Part shown: positions 21,701-31,038 of the stretch, in pieces
Layout of the letters: every line of letters begins with the position of its first letter
Numbering within the stretch: position 1 is the first letter of the stretch
From: Magnolia sinica
Taxonomy: Eukaryota; Streptophyta; Magnoliopsida; Magnoliales; Magnoliaceae
Direction of reading: 5' to 3'
Assembly: GCF_029962835.1 (NCBI RefSeq)
Contig: NC_080579.1
Coordinates: 85,143,959 to 85,207,958, forward strand
Length of the DNA stretch: 64,000 bases
The notes under the pieces: model-generated
Told to the model about the DNA's origin: nothing
The model's database searches: none
Seen by the model: the letters and a program-made list of their open reading frames with translations, nothing else
Made by a program: the position numbers and the translations under genes

Positions 21701-21987
21701 TACATGTTTCTTATGGTAACCTTTTGTGGCTCCATAGTTCTACATTATATTTGCTTCAGTAAACAACAAAGCCATTCATAACTATAATCTTGACATCTCT
21801 CCTCTTGCTTTCCAGAGCAGAATCATCATCTCTAGAGGTAAAGTTCTGCGCCTCATTTCTGTAAGTACTAGCTTTCCATGTAATGAAAATAGTGAATAAT
21901 TGTTTTTTTGGTTTGCTCCTTCCATCACAGGCGGCTGATCTCCATGAATCTGACGAGCCTAGTGAAGAAGATGACTGGGATGACTAG
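7034..21987 (+). CDS. Unidentified gene, 3' part: six exons over 15 kb with an acidic C-terminus
   Basis: Six open segments join in frame with good GT-AG borders: 7034-7141, 8268-8348, 8954-9004, 19999-20036, 21816-21837, 21931-21987. The first three joins are phase 0, the fourth splits an Arg codon (AG/A), the fifth is phase 0, and the last exon ends in TAG. The product part is 119 residues. It starts with a Ser/Pro/Thr-rich segment ([20 protein letters not shown]), continues with a likely helical stretch ([19 protein letters not shown] and [15 protein letters not shown]) and ends in the acidic [14 protein letters not shown] do not recognise the family and saw no transmembrane segment. The 5' exons are upstream of 7034 and not located. 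The 11-kb intron 9005-19998 is filled with transposons. The consistent phases make a chance assembly unlikely; expression is unproven. Confidence 0.72.
7690..8085. repeat. GGCCTGGGC-rich repeat in an intron
   Basis: GC-rich DNA with many variants of GGGCCAGGCC, GGCTTGGGC and AGCCCGGCC in both orientations, in contrast to AT-rich surroundings. It resembles the motif-dense ends of the non-autonomous hAT elements found elsewhere here. Clear termini and target duplication were not found. The open frames through it are not coding. Confidence 0.5.
8268..8348 (+). CDS. Exon b of the unidentified gene (27 codons)
   Basis: Acceptor GTGCTATAG, donor CAG/GTAATG, phase 0. Encodes [20 protein letters not shown] and SMYSKEQ. 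Codon pattern and composition look like a genuine exon. Confidence 0.75.
8954..9004 (+). CDS. Exon c of the unidentified gene (17 codons)
   Basis: Acceptor TGATTGCAG, consensus donor GTAAGT at 9005. Encodes [17 protein letters not shown]. The following intron is about 11 kb. Confidence 0.75.
9570..9725 (+). mobile_element. RTE-type LINE, 3' end fragment
   Basis: The translation gives [15 protein letters not shown] and, after a frame change, [19 protein letters not shown], the C-terminal block of plant RTE-clade LINE ORF2. The short 3' end finishes in GATGATGGTGATGATG, the simple-repeat tail typical of this clade. Only about 155 bases remain, as in strongly 5'-truncated LINE copies. Confidence 0.75.
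9768..9988 (+). repeat. Direct repeat, copy 1 (~220 bp)
   Basis: The segment from AAATATCATTTCCATGATTG to GGGGGTGAATTCAACA recurs at 10562-10782 with moderate divergence. The copies are about 794 bases apart. No TG...CA ends, primer site or polypurine tract, so LTR status is not supported. Confidence 0.8.
10108..10309 (+). other. Exon-like open segment between the direct repeats
   Basis: After an AG at 10107 a frame stays open for 66 codons to a TAG. It is basic and Ser/Pro-rich ([20 protein letters not shown], then [19 protein letters not shown]). Phase 0 at its start would fit splicing from exon c (donor 9005). An internal GAA/GTGAGA could be a phase-0 donor toward exon d. So it could be an alternative last exon or a cassette exon of the unidentified gene, or chance. 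No homology recognised. Confidence 0.3.
10562..10782 (+). repeat. Direct repeat, copy 2 (~220 bp)
   Basis: Second copy of the unit at 9768-9988, including TTTTTCTGCTAATTGTTCAA and the block GGGCTAAAGGGGGTGAATTC. Confidence 0.8.
11239..13597 (+). mobile_element. hAT-superfamily element, non-autonomous, 2.36 kb
   Basis: A perfect 8-base target duplication GGACCAAG flanks it (11231-11238 and 13598-13605). Termini are CAGTGTTCGAGTTGTCGG on the left and, reversed, CAGTGTTCAAGTTGTCGG on the right. Both ends carry many copies of CGATA/TATCG, often as CGATATTATCG or TATCGCCGATA, which resemble subterminal transposase-binding repeats. No transposase frame is inside. The interior holds GTGGGCCC-type MITEs (11650-12645). 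Relatives: 17072-18050, 22882-24113 (reverse orientation), and a left half at 24194. Confidence 0.88.
12205..12645. repeat. GTGGGCCCCACC-type fold-back MITE inside the hAT element
   Basis: It starts TAGGCCCCACTATGATGTATG with CCACACCGTCCATCCATTTT nearby, and ends with the reversed pattern (GGAGTGGATAAAATAAATAA, then CATGGTGGGCC). A right-half copy lies just upstream at 11900-12112, ending CATCATGGTGGGACCCAC. Non-coding. Confidence 0.75.
14547..15000 (+). pseudogene. Copia integrase core, broken
   Basis: [19 protein letters not shown] carries the first catalytic Asp. The second site reads [10 protein letters not shown] where the family has RSDN, so Asp is replaced by Asn. A stop replaces Gln before [19 protein letters not shown], which carries the catalytic Glu. 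The Asn change, like that in the gypsy integrase at the window start, is a G-to-A type transition. Confidence 0.9.
15600..16260 (+). pseudogene. Copia reverse transcriptase, broken
   Basis: Blocks [54 protein letters not shown] (first catalytic Asp) and [12 protein letters not shown] (catalytic DD pair) lie in order but in different frames with stops. A T-run followed by a G-run (about 16266-16298) interrupts the sequence just downstream. Confidence 0.9.
16600..16970 (+). pseudogene. Copia RNase H, broken
   Basis: [32 protein letters not shown] and [20 protein letters not shown] correspond to the copia RNase H domain (TDADWAG, SSAEAEYRA blocks). One stop interrupts the middle. The domain ends near 16970, where a hAT-end fragment begins. 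Confidence 0.88.
16971..16998. repeat. hAT terminus fragment
   Basis: AATACCGATACTTTGAACACTG matches the right end of the CAGTGTTC hAT family. The bases after it (GCTGTTAATGA) resemble those after the element at 17072-18050 (GCTGCAAATGA), so the segment may be a duplicated end plus flank rather than an independent insertion. Confidence 0.5.
17072..18050 (+). mobile_element. hAT-superfamily element, non-autonomous, 0.98 kb
   Basis: Left end CAATGTTCAGAGTACCGG, right end CCGATATTTGGAACATTG (reversed CAATGTTCC). Flanks GTTGCAAC (17064-17071) and GCTGCAAA (18051-18058) agree at 6 of 8 bases, consistent with an old 8-base duplication. The left third (GGTGGAATTTTTCAGTGAAA, ACACATGTAGGAATCAAAA) matches the elements at 11239 and 24194. 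CGATA motifs cluster near the right end. No transposase. Confidence 0.75.
18100..18252 (+). repeat. Short LTR, 5' copy, of a small LTR element
   Basis: TGTGTTTGTGTTATCC... to TCTCCACTTTCTA. Shares TTATGTTAAT-type sequence, GGGCTAACACTT and CTCTCCACTTTCTA with 19764-19914. A degenerate primer site TGTATCAGAGC follows at 18256-18266. The unit has no coding sequence and is about 1.8 kb, including a nested hAT element. Confidence 0.55.
18629..19003. mobile_element. hAT-like MITE with TAACGGC repeats (375 bp)
   Basis: Perfect 8-base target duplication GTTTTGAA at 18621-18628 and 19004-19011. Ends are CAAGGTATTC and, reversed, CATGCCATAG. Both halves are packed with variants of TAACGGC/GCCGTTA, GGCCATTAC and TATGGCCCC in both orientations. 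A (TG)n tract occupies 18737-18783. It lies within the small LTR element and the 11-kb intron. Different family from the CGATA elements but the same design. Confidence 0.82.
18737..18783 (+). repeat. (TG)n microsatellite
   Basis: About 23 TG units inside the hAT-like MITE. Confidence 0.97.
19753..19914 (+). repeat. Polypurine tract and 3' copy of the short LTR
   Basis: CTTGAGGGAG (19753-19762) resembles a copia polypurine tract and directly precedes TGTGTGTGTG..., the start of the 3' LTR copy. A 31-base internal tandem duplication (CTTCTCTTATGTTAATGTG twice, 19813-19874) is present only in this copy. Confidence 0.5.
19999..20036 (+). CDS. Exon d of the unidentified gene (12 codons + 2 bases)
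   Basis: Acceptor GATCAG, donor CTCAG/GTAATC. Encodes [12 protein letters not shown] plus two bases of an Arg codon that the next exon completes. Confidence 0.7.
20037..21815. other. Intron of the unidentified gene, no recognised element apart from motif-rich DNA
   Basis: Contains a degenerate repeat of GTATCA/GATAC type at 20075-20180 that may be a decayed relative of the CGATA hAT family, and a GGGCC-rich patch at 21530-21690 (GGGTGGCAATGGGC start) like other motif-dense hAT ends. Otherwise I see nothing. Confidence 0.45.
21816..21837 (+). CDS. Exon e of the unidentified gene (22-nt microexon)
   Basis: Acceptor TTGCTTTCCAG after a pyrimidine-rich tract, donor GAG/GTAAAG. Completes the split Arg codon, then AESSSLE. 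Confidence 0.65.
21931..21987 (+). CDS. Last coding exon of the unidentified gene
   Basis: Acceptor CCATCACAG after a T-rich tract. Encodes [18 protein letters not shown] and a TAG stop. A possible further donor (CAGAG/GTGAGG) lies just after the stop at about 22001, suggesting an intron in the 3' untranslated region. Confidence 0.72.
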   Translation, partial: AADLHESDEPSEEDDWDD

Positions 21988-22531
21988 AAACTGCTACAGA
22001 GGTGAGGCTTCTTTTCATTGCAACTTGCTTCTCAAAGTGAAAATTTTCCATCCTTGTTGAAACTGCAGCAGAAAAGGATGCGGGGCCCCACAAGCCCACT
22101 AGGGATGGGCATTGCCCATCTCGAGCATTTCCACTGTACATGCATCTCTTGTCTAGGGTGATCAGGGCTTTTGATGGGCTATATTTCAAATATCCCAGTG
22201 ATGGGATGGGATGATCCTAGCTGTTTGATGAGTGATATTCATGCACTGGATATGTACTCCTACTCCTGCCTTTTTGCTTATCATTTCCTTAGCCTTGCCT
22301 ATTTGCAGGCCAGAAATAATAGTCGTTGACCAGATCAACGCCCCAATTGTGCAAGACATGCCACGTGTACTGCAGGCATGCTAGAGATGGGTGAGCAGCC
22401 CATCTCAAGCATAATTCAAAAACCTGAAAACTCAGCTCAATGCCCAAGCCCGATTGGCTCGACTCGACGGGACTTCATTTGACTCAATTTGTCATAATAA
22501 TTAAATAAACAGTTTATATAAGGAATTGTTA

Positions 22532-22605
22532 GGGCATGTTTGGTTGCACCAAATATCATGAATTTCATGGTTAATCAGTCTAATTTGGTGCAACCAACCA
22601 CAACC
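22532..22605. mobile_element. Miniature hairpin element (74 bp)
   Basis: GGGCATGTTTGGTTGCACC on the left pairs with GGTGCAACCAACCACAACC on the right, with the shared core TTTGGTTGCACCAAAT. TTA precedes and TAA follows. A closely related hairpin lies at 45479-45540. Size and ends fit a very short Tourist-like MITE; the exact duplication is ambiguous. Confidence 0.6.
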
Positions 22606-22881
22606 TAAAGTAGTTTTAGTACATGTAATATATATGAAGAGGTGCACTCTAGTGCTACTGGTGTTTCGTAAGCTTATGCTGGTGCTAGGCTGATATTGGG
22701 GCCACATGGCGTATGTATCACATCCATGATCCAACCCTGTCCAATTGATGCATACCCACAGGTTACCCACAGGAACTGAAAATAAGCTCAATCCAAAATT
22801 CCGGTGGGCCATAGCACAGGGAACAAAGTGGAAGGGGATGCCCACCCTTGATTCTCACCAGGGCCTACCAAAGTGCAACAC

Positions 22882-23541
22882 CGGTGTTTGCAATATTGAT
22901 ACGGTCGGCCGATATATTGGCTAATATTATCAATATCGCATTTCAGCGATATGAAATTGATGGGGAGTAACACTGGAATGTCTAGATTCCTGAATATCAG
23001 TGATAATATCGCAATTTATTGCCAAAGTATCAGTGATATCGTGAGATATCGCAAGATATCGTCGTATTTTTGTAAAAGTTTTTACTAAGAATCGACATCG
23101 GATACTTAACAGGAATCGCATGCTGCCCCCAAAAAAATCTCAAAAACCGATTTTTTTTTTTTTTTTCTCATTTTCTTCAGATTTCTCTCTTCTAAGCTGT
23201 TAGTGGGTAGATTTTGGTCCATCCTTTGCTTAGATTTGGGAGAAAATCCACATTCGAAATCAGAATCAATATTTTCTTGCATTTGGGGCCGTTTCTCATT
23301 TGGTGCATAATTTTATGTTTTGATCATTTTTTTGTTTAAATCATATAAAATGAGTGTGAAATAATAAGAAATCCTTGATTCTTCATGTTTTGCATGGTAA
23401 ATCAAGGATTTCAACCTTCCATTTTATCCCAAATTGCTTGCAATGTTGCACTCCAAATATGAAACCAAACATGTATGAGGGCTGATCTACTGATTTTTCA
23501 AGTTCTTGTCAAAGTTTAGAACATAAAAATTATTTTTTAAT

Positions 23542-23595
<54 letters not shown>

Positions 23596-24113
23596 TTTCA
23601 AAATCTTCCTTCAACCAACAATCAATTGAGACTAAGTTCAAAGTATTTAGGAATGTTTGATGAAGTGATCATCACATGCACTCTAATTTTGAAATTCGAG
23701 TATAGGTGTCCCGATTTGGGAAAATTGGGGAAAATCCGAAATTTCCCCAACTTCTTCCAAATTATTTGAATGAATTGGTTGTGTTTTGATACATGTCTTG
23801 TTATATTTATAATTGTTATGAATTCAGTTTATATATAGTTGCATTAGTTCAGTTAGACAACACATAACTTAGGACCCTATACAAAGGAAACCTATTATGT
23901 GAACTTATTATTATTATTATTATTTATTTTATTTTAATTTAACTATCCTTGAAGTTTCATTGAAAAATTCAACCAATTTCCCAATGTTTCTCCATGTTTC
24001 CCAAAAAGTATAATAAATTATCCTTTAGAAACGATATATCCCATGCGATAACCGATACGTATCTGTATCCCAAGGGTGTGATATGTAACACGATACCGAT
24101 ATTTCGAACATTG
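22882..24113 (-). mobile_element. hAT-superfamily element, reverse orientation, 1.23 kb
   Basis: Flanks TGCAACAC (22874-22881) and TGCAAAAC (24114-24121) match at 7 of 8 bases. The end at 24113 reads, reversed, CAATGTTCGAAATATCGG; the other end is CGGTGTTTGCAATATTG. Dense CGATA/TATCG motifs occupy 22900-23070. The block TTTCATTGAAAAATTC near 23955 is the reverse of the shared block in the elements at 11239, 17072 and 24194. (ATT)n lies at 23551-23595. No transposase. Confidence 0.78.
23551..23595 (+). repeat. (ATT)n microsatellite
   Basis: About 15 ATT units inside the hAT element. Confidence 0.95.
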
Positions 24114-24193
24114 TGCAAAACAACCTGATTTTTTTTCTTAACCCTTCATCCATGATAGATGAAGTGTTTGGATGACCTAGATTCCTTATAAAC

Positions 24194-24410
24194 AACTAGT
24201 GTTCAAAGTTTTGGCATCATTACATTGATGATTGGGGATACAGAAAAACATGTAGTAAAAACATCGCCTTCTGAGAGAAAAACTGATATTATCATTGATA
24301 CTCGGAAAAACATCGCCTTCTGAGAGAAACATTGGGAAAGAGGTAGAATTTTTCAATGAAGCTTCAGGAGACATTAAAGCACACATATTTACACATGTAG
24401 GAATCAAAAG
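24194..24410 (+). mobile_element. Left half of a CGATA-family hAT element
   Basis: TAGTGTTCAAAGTTTTGGC starts a segment that follows the left third of the 17072 element through GGTAGAATTTTTCAATGAAG to ACACATGTAGGAATCAAAAG. The right end is absent. It contains an internal duplication of AACATCGCCTTCTGAGAGAA (24257-24330). Confidence 0.7.
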
Positions 24411-25239
24411 TACTGCAGATGGATGGATGTCATTTCAGAGCTCTGGGCTCGTCTCCCATTGACTATGGTCTCAAGCTACATTTGCCAGTCTTGCAAGAAA
24501 TCTGATGTAAAAATTTTATGAAGCAGATGGATGGTTGTCATTTCCTCATGAACCAGGTCCTCTTACACTACATGCAAAGATCATAACGCCTTTCTCTGTC
24601 TCCGGCCGATTGATAGGCATGCAGGACTTCAGTCTAATGACGGGCAGCTTTTGTTATCTGTAAGAGATCAGATTGGGTCATTTTAATTACTTTGTGGGCC
24701 AGGGTTTATGCTGTTGTGCATCCAACCATTGTGTTAGGGCCGATGTGTGTCCACTGTTCCAGATTGCCTTGGTTTTGAACCCATGGCAAGGACAATGATA
24801 GATTGTTGTCCCCTTATTTCGATTTTAATTTTGGAAAATGTATAAAACGCTCATGATCATATATGCAAGTGTTTTTTTTTTTTTTTTTGCCCTATTTGCT
24901 CTATAGGTACAGCAGTTAGGGATTTTGATGACTTGATTTATATCATCCTTCACCAACTGATGTGCAGAGGACGCGTGGGTTTTCAGTTTTGAGTTGGGCC
25001 AACGGCCCAGGCCCTGGACCATTGGACTTTGGGCCCCACCTTGGATGGACCATGTCCCAACTGAAAATGAAATGTACTCGGAAAATTTTCAAAGTTCATT
25101 CCAACATAATAAAGGAGTTGTTATAAAGAGAACTGATCATCTGCAGCCTACAGGCAAGATACCACGATTTGTGGTACCACCCCTTCCGTCTGGCCAGCAC
25201 GTCACTTGTTTAGGACATGCAGTAACATGAAAATGGTAG
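24411..25239. other. Gene-free stretch
   Basis: No coding signal, repeat boundary or RNA gene recognised. A T-run at 24870-24888 is the only simple repeat. Confidence 0.5.
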
Positions 25240-25400
25240 GCCCCACCATGAAGATAGCCTGGCATAAAAATCAGGCTGGTCTGCTATTAGGTGGGCCACA
25301 CTGTCAAAATCAATGGGCAACCGATGGTTTATCCCCAGCTTGTGAGCAGATCAGCCTGATTTTCAAGGTCATCGAGCCTCCTTTTTTTCATGGTAAATGA
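25240..25400. repeat. Fold-back MITE with CAGGCTGGTC arms
   Basis: AAAATCAGGCTGGTCTGCT (about 25266) pairs with AGCAGATCAGCCTGATTTT (about 25344). Outer parts carry GGCCCCACCATGAA. Relatives lie at 11650-11890 and in an intron of the PHD-finger gene at 44956-45115. Confidence 0.65.
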
Positions 25401-26533
25401 TACTCTGTTGGCGGTGGGCGATGAGTTTTTCTGTTATAAAATGCTGGGCTAAAATTTTTTTAGTCTGTTTTAGCTTCTGCAGGTGGGACACGATTCGGGC
25501 GATCAAGACCGTCCATGTCACCGTACAATTGAGAACCAGAACATAATGTCCAAAATCCATGCCCAGGTATAATCCCTTATTTTCAGATACCCTCTGGGAG
25601 TAGAGGATTGATAGTGTCCTGATGCACTATTATGTACTAATGGGATCACGATCTGGAGATCCAAACCGTCGGTCTAATTGGCCACATTAGGTAACTTAAG
25701 TATCTCCTAATTAGGGGTCTTTAAGCAGTGGGTGTCCAAAAGATATATGGTTAACAGAAAAATCCAGCTGCCTTTTTTTAAAAAGGGCAAAAGATTGGAT
25801 GGCTTAGATCTTCAAGTTTGGGGAAAGAAAAAAATATCTTTTAAGTTGGAATGATCATTGCCACTTAGCCATGGGTTGGAACCCCAATGAACCATGAGCC
25901 TGTTTGTGTGAATTGAGCAAAAAAAAAAAAAACAATACAGGAAATGCTGGTGTTTAATTCAGAAAAATTAGGTTAATGAATGCTTATTAGGGATCTACTC
26001 AATAAAATGGAAAGAAGGAAAAAAAAAGAAAAAAGAAAAAAAAAGGCTATATATGTGCATATATGTATATATGTATGTATTACATATAAAGTTTTTAGTG
26101 AAAAAAACTTCAATAAAAATATTAAATTTTCTATGAATGTAGGTAATTAAGTAGTTGATTAATATAATTCTGTCTCTCTCAAATCCTTTCTTTGCAATTA
26201 ATTTCCCATATAAATCAATTTGTCTTTGTTAAAAAAATTTACTTTCTACTAATTCCTTCAACGGGTAGAAAATGCTAATCTCCATTATTTTAATCACCTT
26301 AAAAGTGTCGTTAGAGCAAAATGATGAGTTTAATATGGCTTACCCCAAGAGACAAATTTTTTTAATATATGGAATTGTAAACGTTGAGTCAATTGTATAT
26401 GCATTCTACTTAATATATAAATTACATTTGCTATCTTTTTCAAAAAGGTTTTGCAATAAGGTATCTCATTAATCTAAGTAATTATCATTAGAATACCTTC
26501 AGTCGGTGCTCCTGTTAATAAGCGGGTGGGCGG

Positions 26534-27499
26534 CTCAGGTGGGCTTACCCTGATGTTTATGTGAAATCTACACCAACCACCAAGTGCGTCACCCCCTCTT
26601 AGGCTAGGTTCCCAAAACTCAGCTCCATCCCCCTCTTAGGCTAGGTTCCCAAAACTCAGCTCCATCGTAGACCTCGCGATTAGAAACAATGAACATGGCA
26701 ATGCTCACCATCTAAACTGTTTCCCTTGGTGTGGCACACCTGAATCAGGATGGGCCTGAACTTTGGGCTCCAGGCCTGGAGCCCAAATTTTGCCGTGGCA
26801 TCTTGTGGTTAGAGTGGATTTCATATAATCATCACGGTGGGCCTTGTAAAAATTGAAGGTGGATGTCTCACTGTTTCCTTAAGTGAGGCCCACATGAATC
26901 AATGGTCAGCCTATTTTCTAGCCCTGGACCTAACGTGGGATTATGCATCTAATGGTCAGAGTGGATTTCACAATGATCCGGTAAAAAATTAAAAGCAAGG
27001 TCCCTCTCTCAACTGTTAAAAAGACACGTTTCCACTTATATATTAAAAACGAATTTCATGGGATGCCCACCCTTTGACGGGGCCACCATGATGTGTATAT
27101 AAGACCCACTTCAACAATCAGATGTGTAATTATACGTTAGGTTCAATGCAAAAAAGAAAAGAAAAGGGCTGGCTTGTGATTCAGGTGGACCACACCAAAA
27201 GAAACTGTCGAGAAAGAGACATCTACTCTTGATTTTTACATGCTCACCGGAATGATTGTATAAAATCCACTCTAACCATTTGATGCCACACCAAAAATTA
27301 GGCATGGGGCCTAAAAGTTAGGCCCATCTATGATTCAAGTGGGCCACACCAAGGGAAATTGTTTAGAGGGTGAACATTGCCCTCACATTGTGTAGTCCAC
27401 CTCAATCATGGATAAAGCTGAGCCTTAAGCCTAATAAGGGACGCACCTAGTAGTCAGGGTAGATTTCACATAAACATCGGGGTGGGGCCCACTTGAGTC
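26534..27499. mobile_element. Long-TIR element (~0.97 kb)
   Basis: The left end GCTCAGGTGGGCTTACCCTG and the following CCTGATGTTTATGTGAAATC pair with the right end, read in reverse as GACTCAAGTGGGCCCCACCC then CCGATGTTTATGTGAAATC. The inverted repeat extends over about 60 bases to GTGCGTC. Long TIRs fit a Mutator-like non-autonomous element. No 9-base duplication was confirmed. A perfect 37-base tandem duplication lies inside (26592-26628, 26629-26665). Confidence 0.65.
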
Positions 27500-28988
27500 A
27501 GCGACATATTTGTATATTGCCCCGCCCTTAAGAAATTTAAATGGTCAATTGGCACAACTTGTATTTGGTATGAATTTGAATTTCAATCACAATCACCGTT
27601 GAATCCACATGTGAATTAAAATCCATAGTTGCATTTGGTAATGTGTAGATAGAATGTGTGGAATAAAAAAAAATGTGTTTGGCAGTTAAAGTGAAACTAT
27701 GTTATTTCCGAAGCAAGCCTTAGATGGAATTTATGAATTCTCACATGAGCCTATGTAATGCCCCCAGAACCTGGCACCTAAATATGAAGACTTGGGTTCC
27801 TAATTCGAGGGTAAATAATGAGCCAATGCTTTAATACTAACTCTGGATCGCGCCATTTTTCACCACTCAAGTATAATACGCTTATGATGGAAACCCGAGT
27901 GTCACACTATGAAATAGCATACATAGATGTGATTTCCATGCTTTCACAAATCATATTAGCATTCGCATAAATCAAAGTAACGCTCATCCAAACAATATGT
28001 ATACAAGATAAGTAAAACAACCAATCTTAAAATTATCAGGGCAAGCATTCAAAAACATACAATCTAAAAGGATACCCTCAACTGGGGCCTCTACAATCCA
28101 CAAGTAACCCAATAGTATAGGAATACAAAATACAAAAAAGATAGGGGTTGGGGAACTACTAGTTGAGCTCATAGAGCTCAGCCACCCAGGCAAATGACTC
28201 CTTGTCGCCGAAAACATCGCTAGCATCTATCGAGATATACTCAAGTACCTTGCTGGCCCAATCTAAACTTGTATCATTTGTATGGTTGGAGAATTCAAGC
28301 ATGAGTGACTAGCTTAGTGAGAAATTCCCTCAAGGTTACATGCATGACATATTAATAAGTATAGTTTCAAGGTAATGCAAATAACACCATAGCAATCATA
28401 ATGTTTCTTATTAAGTGCATGTATGCATGAATGCATATCACATTGGGGATGCTCATCCACCTGGCTTTGGGGGTATACACCGGCGAAAATACCACTAGAT
28501 ACATGCATCAATAATGCCTTCCCACATGCAACATAAAAGTGGCTAGCCACCAATGAAAATATCCGAGGGCATGCGCATCAACAATGACTAGCACATGAAG
28601 GGGGTTGTTTGTATAATGGACTAGGAACCAATGAAAATACTCAAAGGTACATGCTACCATAATATCTAGCCACCTGATAACACCCGCGTGCTATAGATGC
28701 ATGATTAATCCAACATTTATTAGTCTGATTCATAAACAACCCACTCAAACAAACCTCTACAACTAATTGCCAACCATGGTTCGACAAGTAGATTTTACCA
28801 TCACCAATTCATATATAATCTCAACAAAAAGGTTCCTCCCAACAAAGCCACCTAGGCACCAAGTCCATTCAAAGACATCACAAAATGGATTCCGCCCAAC
28901 AAAGCCAACTAGGGCGCAACAATTTACACGAATGGAGAGTTTACAACTAATTTCATTTAATTCATTTCACAGGATGGTAAAAATTTCA

Positions 28989-29550
28989 GGGCGTGTTTGA
29001 TTTTTCAAATTCATTGTAAATGCCCTGTAAATACCAGCTTATTATAATTTCACCCTGTTTGGAAATAGGCAAGAACTTCTGCTGGGGAAAATAATTCAAA
29101 AGGATTAACTTAAATTTGTGGGCCCCACCATGATGTATATGACATATCCGTGTCGTCCATCTGCTTTACCATGACATTTTGAGGCATGAGCCGAAAAATG
29201 ACGCAGATCCAACATTGAAGTGGCCCACGCTAAAGTAAACAGTGGTCACAAGAAGTTTTTAACGGTGGGTGTTTGATTTCCTTTTTCCTGTGGTGTGGTC
29301 CAGTTGAAATTTAAATCTGGCTCATTTTTTGGGTCATGCCCTAAATTCAGTTGGCATAACTGATGGACGGTGTGGATAATCCACATACATCACGGTGGGC
29401 CCCACAAATATCTAGCAGCATCCTCGATTTTAGCGTTGAAAAAAGTAAGAGTCAAGTCAATCCTCGAAAACAATGAGGTTATTGCCTATGGAAATAATTA
29501 TTACCTATTTACAATGCAATTACGTTTACCTTAGAAAATCAAATAGGCCC
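28989..29550. mobile_element. Tourist-like (PIF/Harbinger) MITE, copy 1 (562 bp)
   Basis: Left end GGGCGTGTTTGATTTTTC, right end reversed GGGCCTATTTGATTTTCT, flanked by TCA on both sides (28986-28988, 29551-29553). The centre (29118-29405) is a near palindrome with GTGGGCCCCACC at one side and GGTGGGCCCCAC at the other. The inner part resembles the stand-alone repeats elsewhere in the window. Confidence 0.85.
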
Positions 29551-30465
29551 TCAAGGTGCAAATTCAAGTGTGCATTACAATCACACAAATTATGTACGAC
29601 TTTCACTAAGACATTATATAATTCATGTTCACGTGAATCCCACAAGGCAATGATTATATTCAAGTGATTGAGCATTCTAAGGAGTGTACGTGTGTAAATC
29701 AACTTATACAAAAGGGAAAAACATGTTATGTGTTCCTATCCAGATTTTCAAAATTAAGAATTATTCTAAATGATTTTAAAATTAACACATGTAATATATA
29801 TTACAAGAGTTATCACATGGTTCACAGGTTAATCAACATGATTATTAAATATTGAGATTATTGTTAAACTAAAAAATATCATAGGAAAGATTGAAGGGTA
29901 GATCTTCACTTCTAAATGAAAATTTCTTGGTTTCAATGTGTCCTAGGGATAGAAAATTCAGAGGAAAGCTCCAAACCCTAAGTTAATTGCACATCTGTTG
30001 TTAGTAATTCGGATTTCATCATAATTAAACATTTGACAAGAGTTTAGGAATTTACTTAACGCGATTAGAATGATTCCCAACTCAATTTGGTGAACGGGAG
30101 CCCAAACTCGTCACGAAACCAAAGCCCACACGGAGCCGCTCTCAAATAAGGCTTTGTAAGAGAAAGGACTACCACTAAATGATTATCGGGACCTCGAAAC
30201 CTGTACACAAACCCTAACATTAGGATTCCTAAGGCTCAGAAGAATGCGGAGGATTTAAAACCTCACTAGCTTCAAATGGCTATAAAAATGGGGAAAGACA
30301 CATAAGCATGGTTAGAAGACCTCTTACTTATCAAATGAGGGCGAATCCGACCCACAATCAAAGGCTTCCGGCCGATAAAGACTCCAAATAGTTCACACAA
30401 CCCGAATGCAGAGATGAGCAACTCAAATCAGCGGACCTACTCCCCCCCTCTCACTTTCTCTCTTA

Positions 30466-31038
30466 GGGCCTGTTTGATTTTTGAAAGCTTGTGTAGTTAC
30501 CCCTATAAATGGATAATTATTACCATTTCACCCCGTTTGAAAATCAAATGAATTTCTGCCTTGGAAACCGGTTCAAAAGAGTTGGTTTAAATTTGTGGAC
30601 CCCAATGTGATGTGTATTATATATCCATTCCATCCATCCATTTTATCACAATATTTTGAGCACGATACGAAAAATGAGGTAGATCCAACACTTAAATGGC
30701 TCACACCAAAAGAAACAGTGGCCCTAAGAGATTTTTAACGGTAAGTGTTCGATTTCTTTTTTTCCTATTGCGTGGTCCACTTGAGCTTTAGAGATGCCTA
30801 ATTTTTTGGCTCATGCCATAACTTCAGTTGGCATCATGGATGAACGGTGTGGATAAGCAATATGCATCACGGGCGGGGGGGCGGGGGTGCACAAATATTT
30901 TGTGGCCTTCTTGGTTTTTACGTCTAAAGAGTAGTTGGTCAAATCAAGCACTGTGAATTGTGCTGTAAATACTAGATGAAATAATTATTACCCTATTTAC
31001 ATGGTATTTACCACTGAATTGAAAATTCAAACAAGCCC
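30466..31038. mobile_element. Tourist-like (PIF/Harbinger) MITE, copy 2 (573 bp)
   Basis: Left end GGGCCTGTTTGATTTTTGAA, right end reversed GGGCTTGTTTGAATTTTC, flanked by the family's typical TTA at 30463-30465 and 31039-31041. The interior (30595-30892) is the same GTGGGCCC-type palindrome in a more diverged form, with a G-run near 30872. Shares outer blocks with copy 1 (TTCAAAAG..TT..TTTAAATTTGTGG). Confidence 0.9.
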
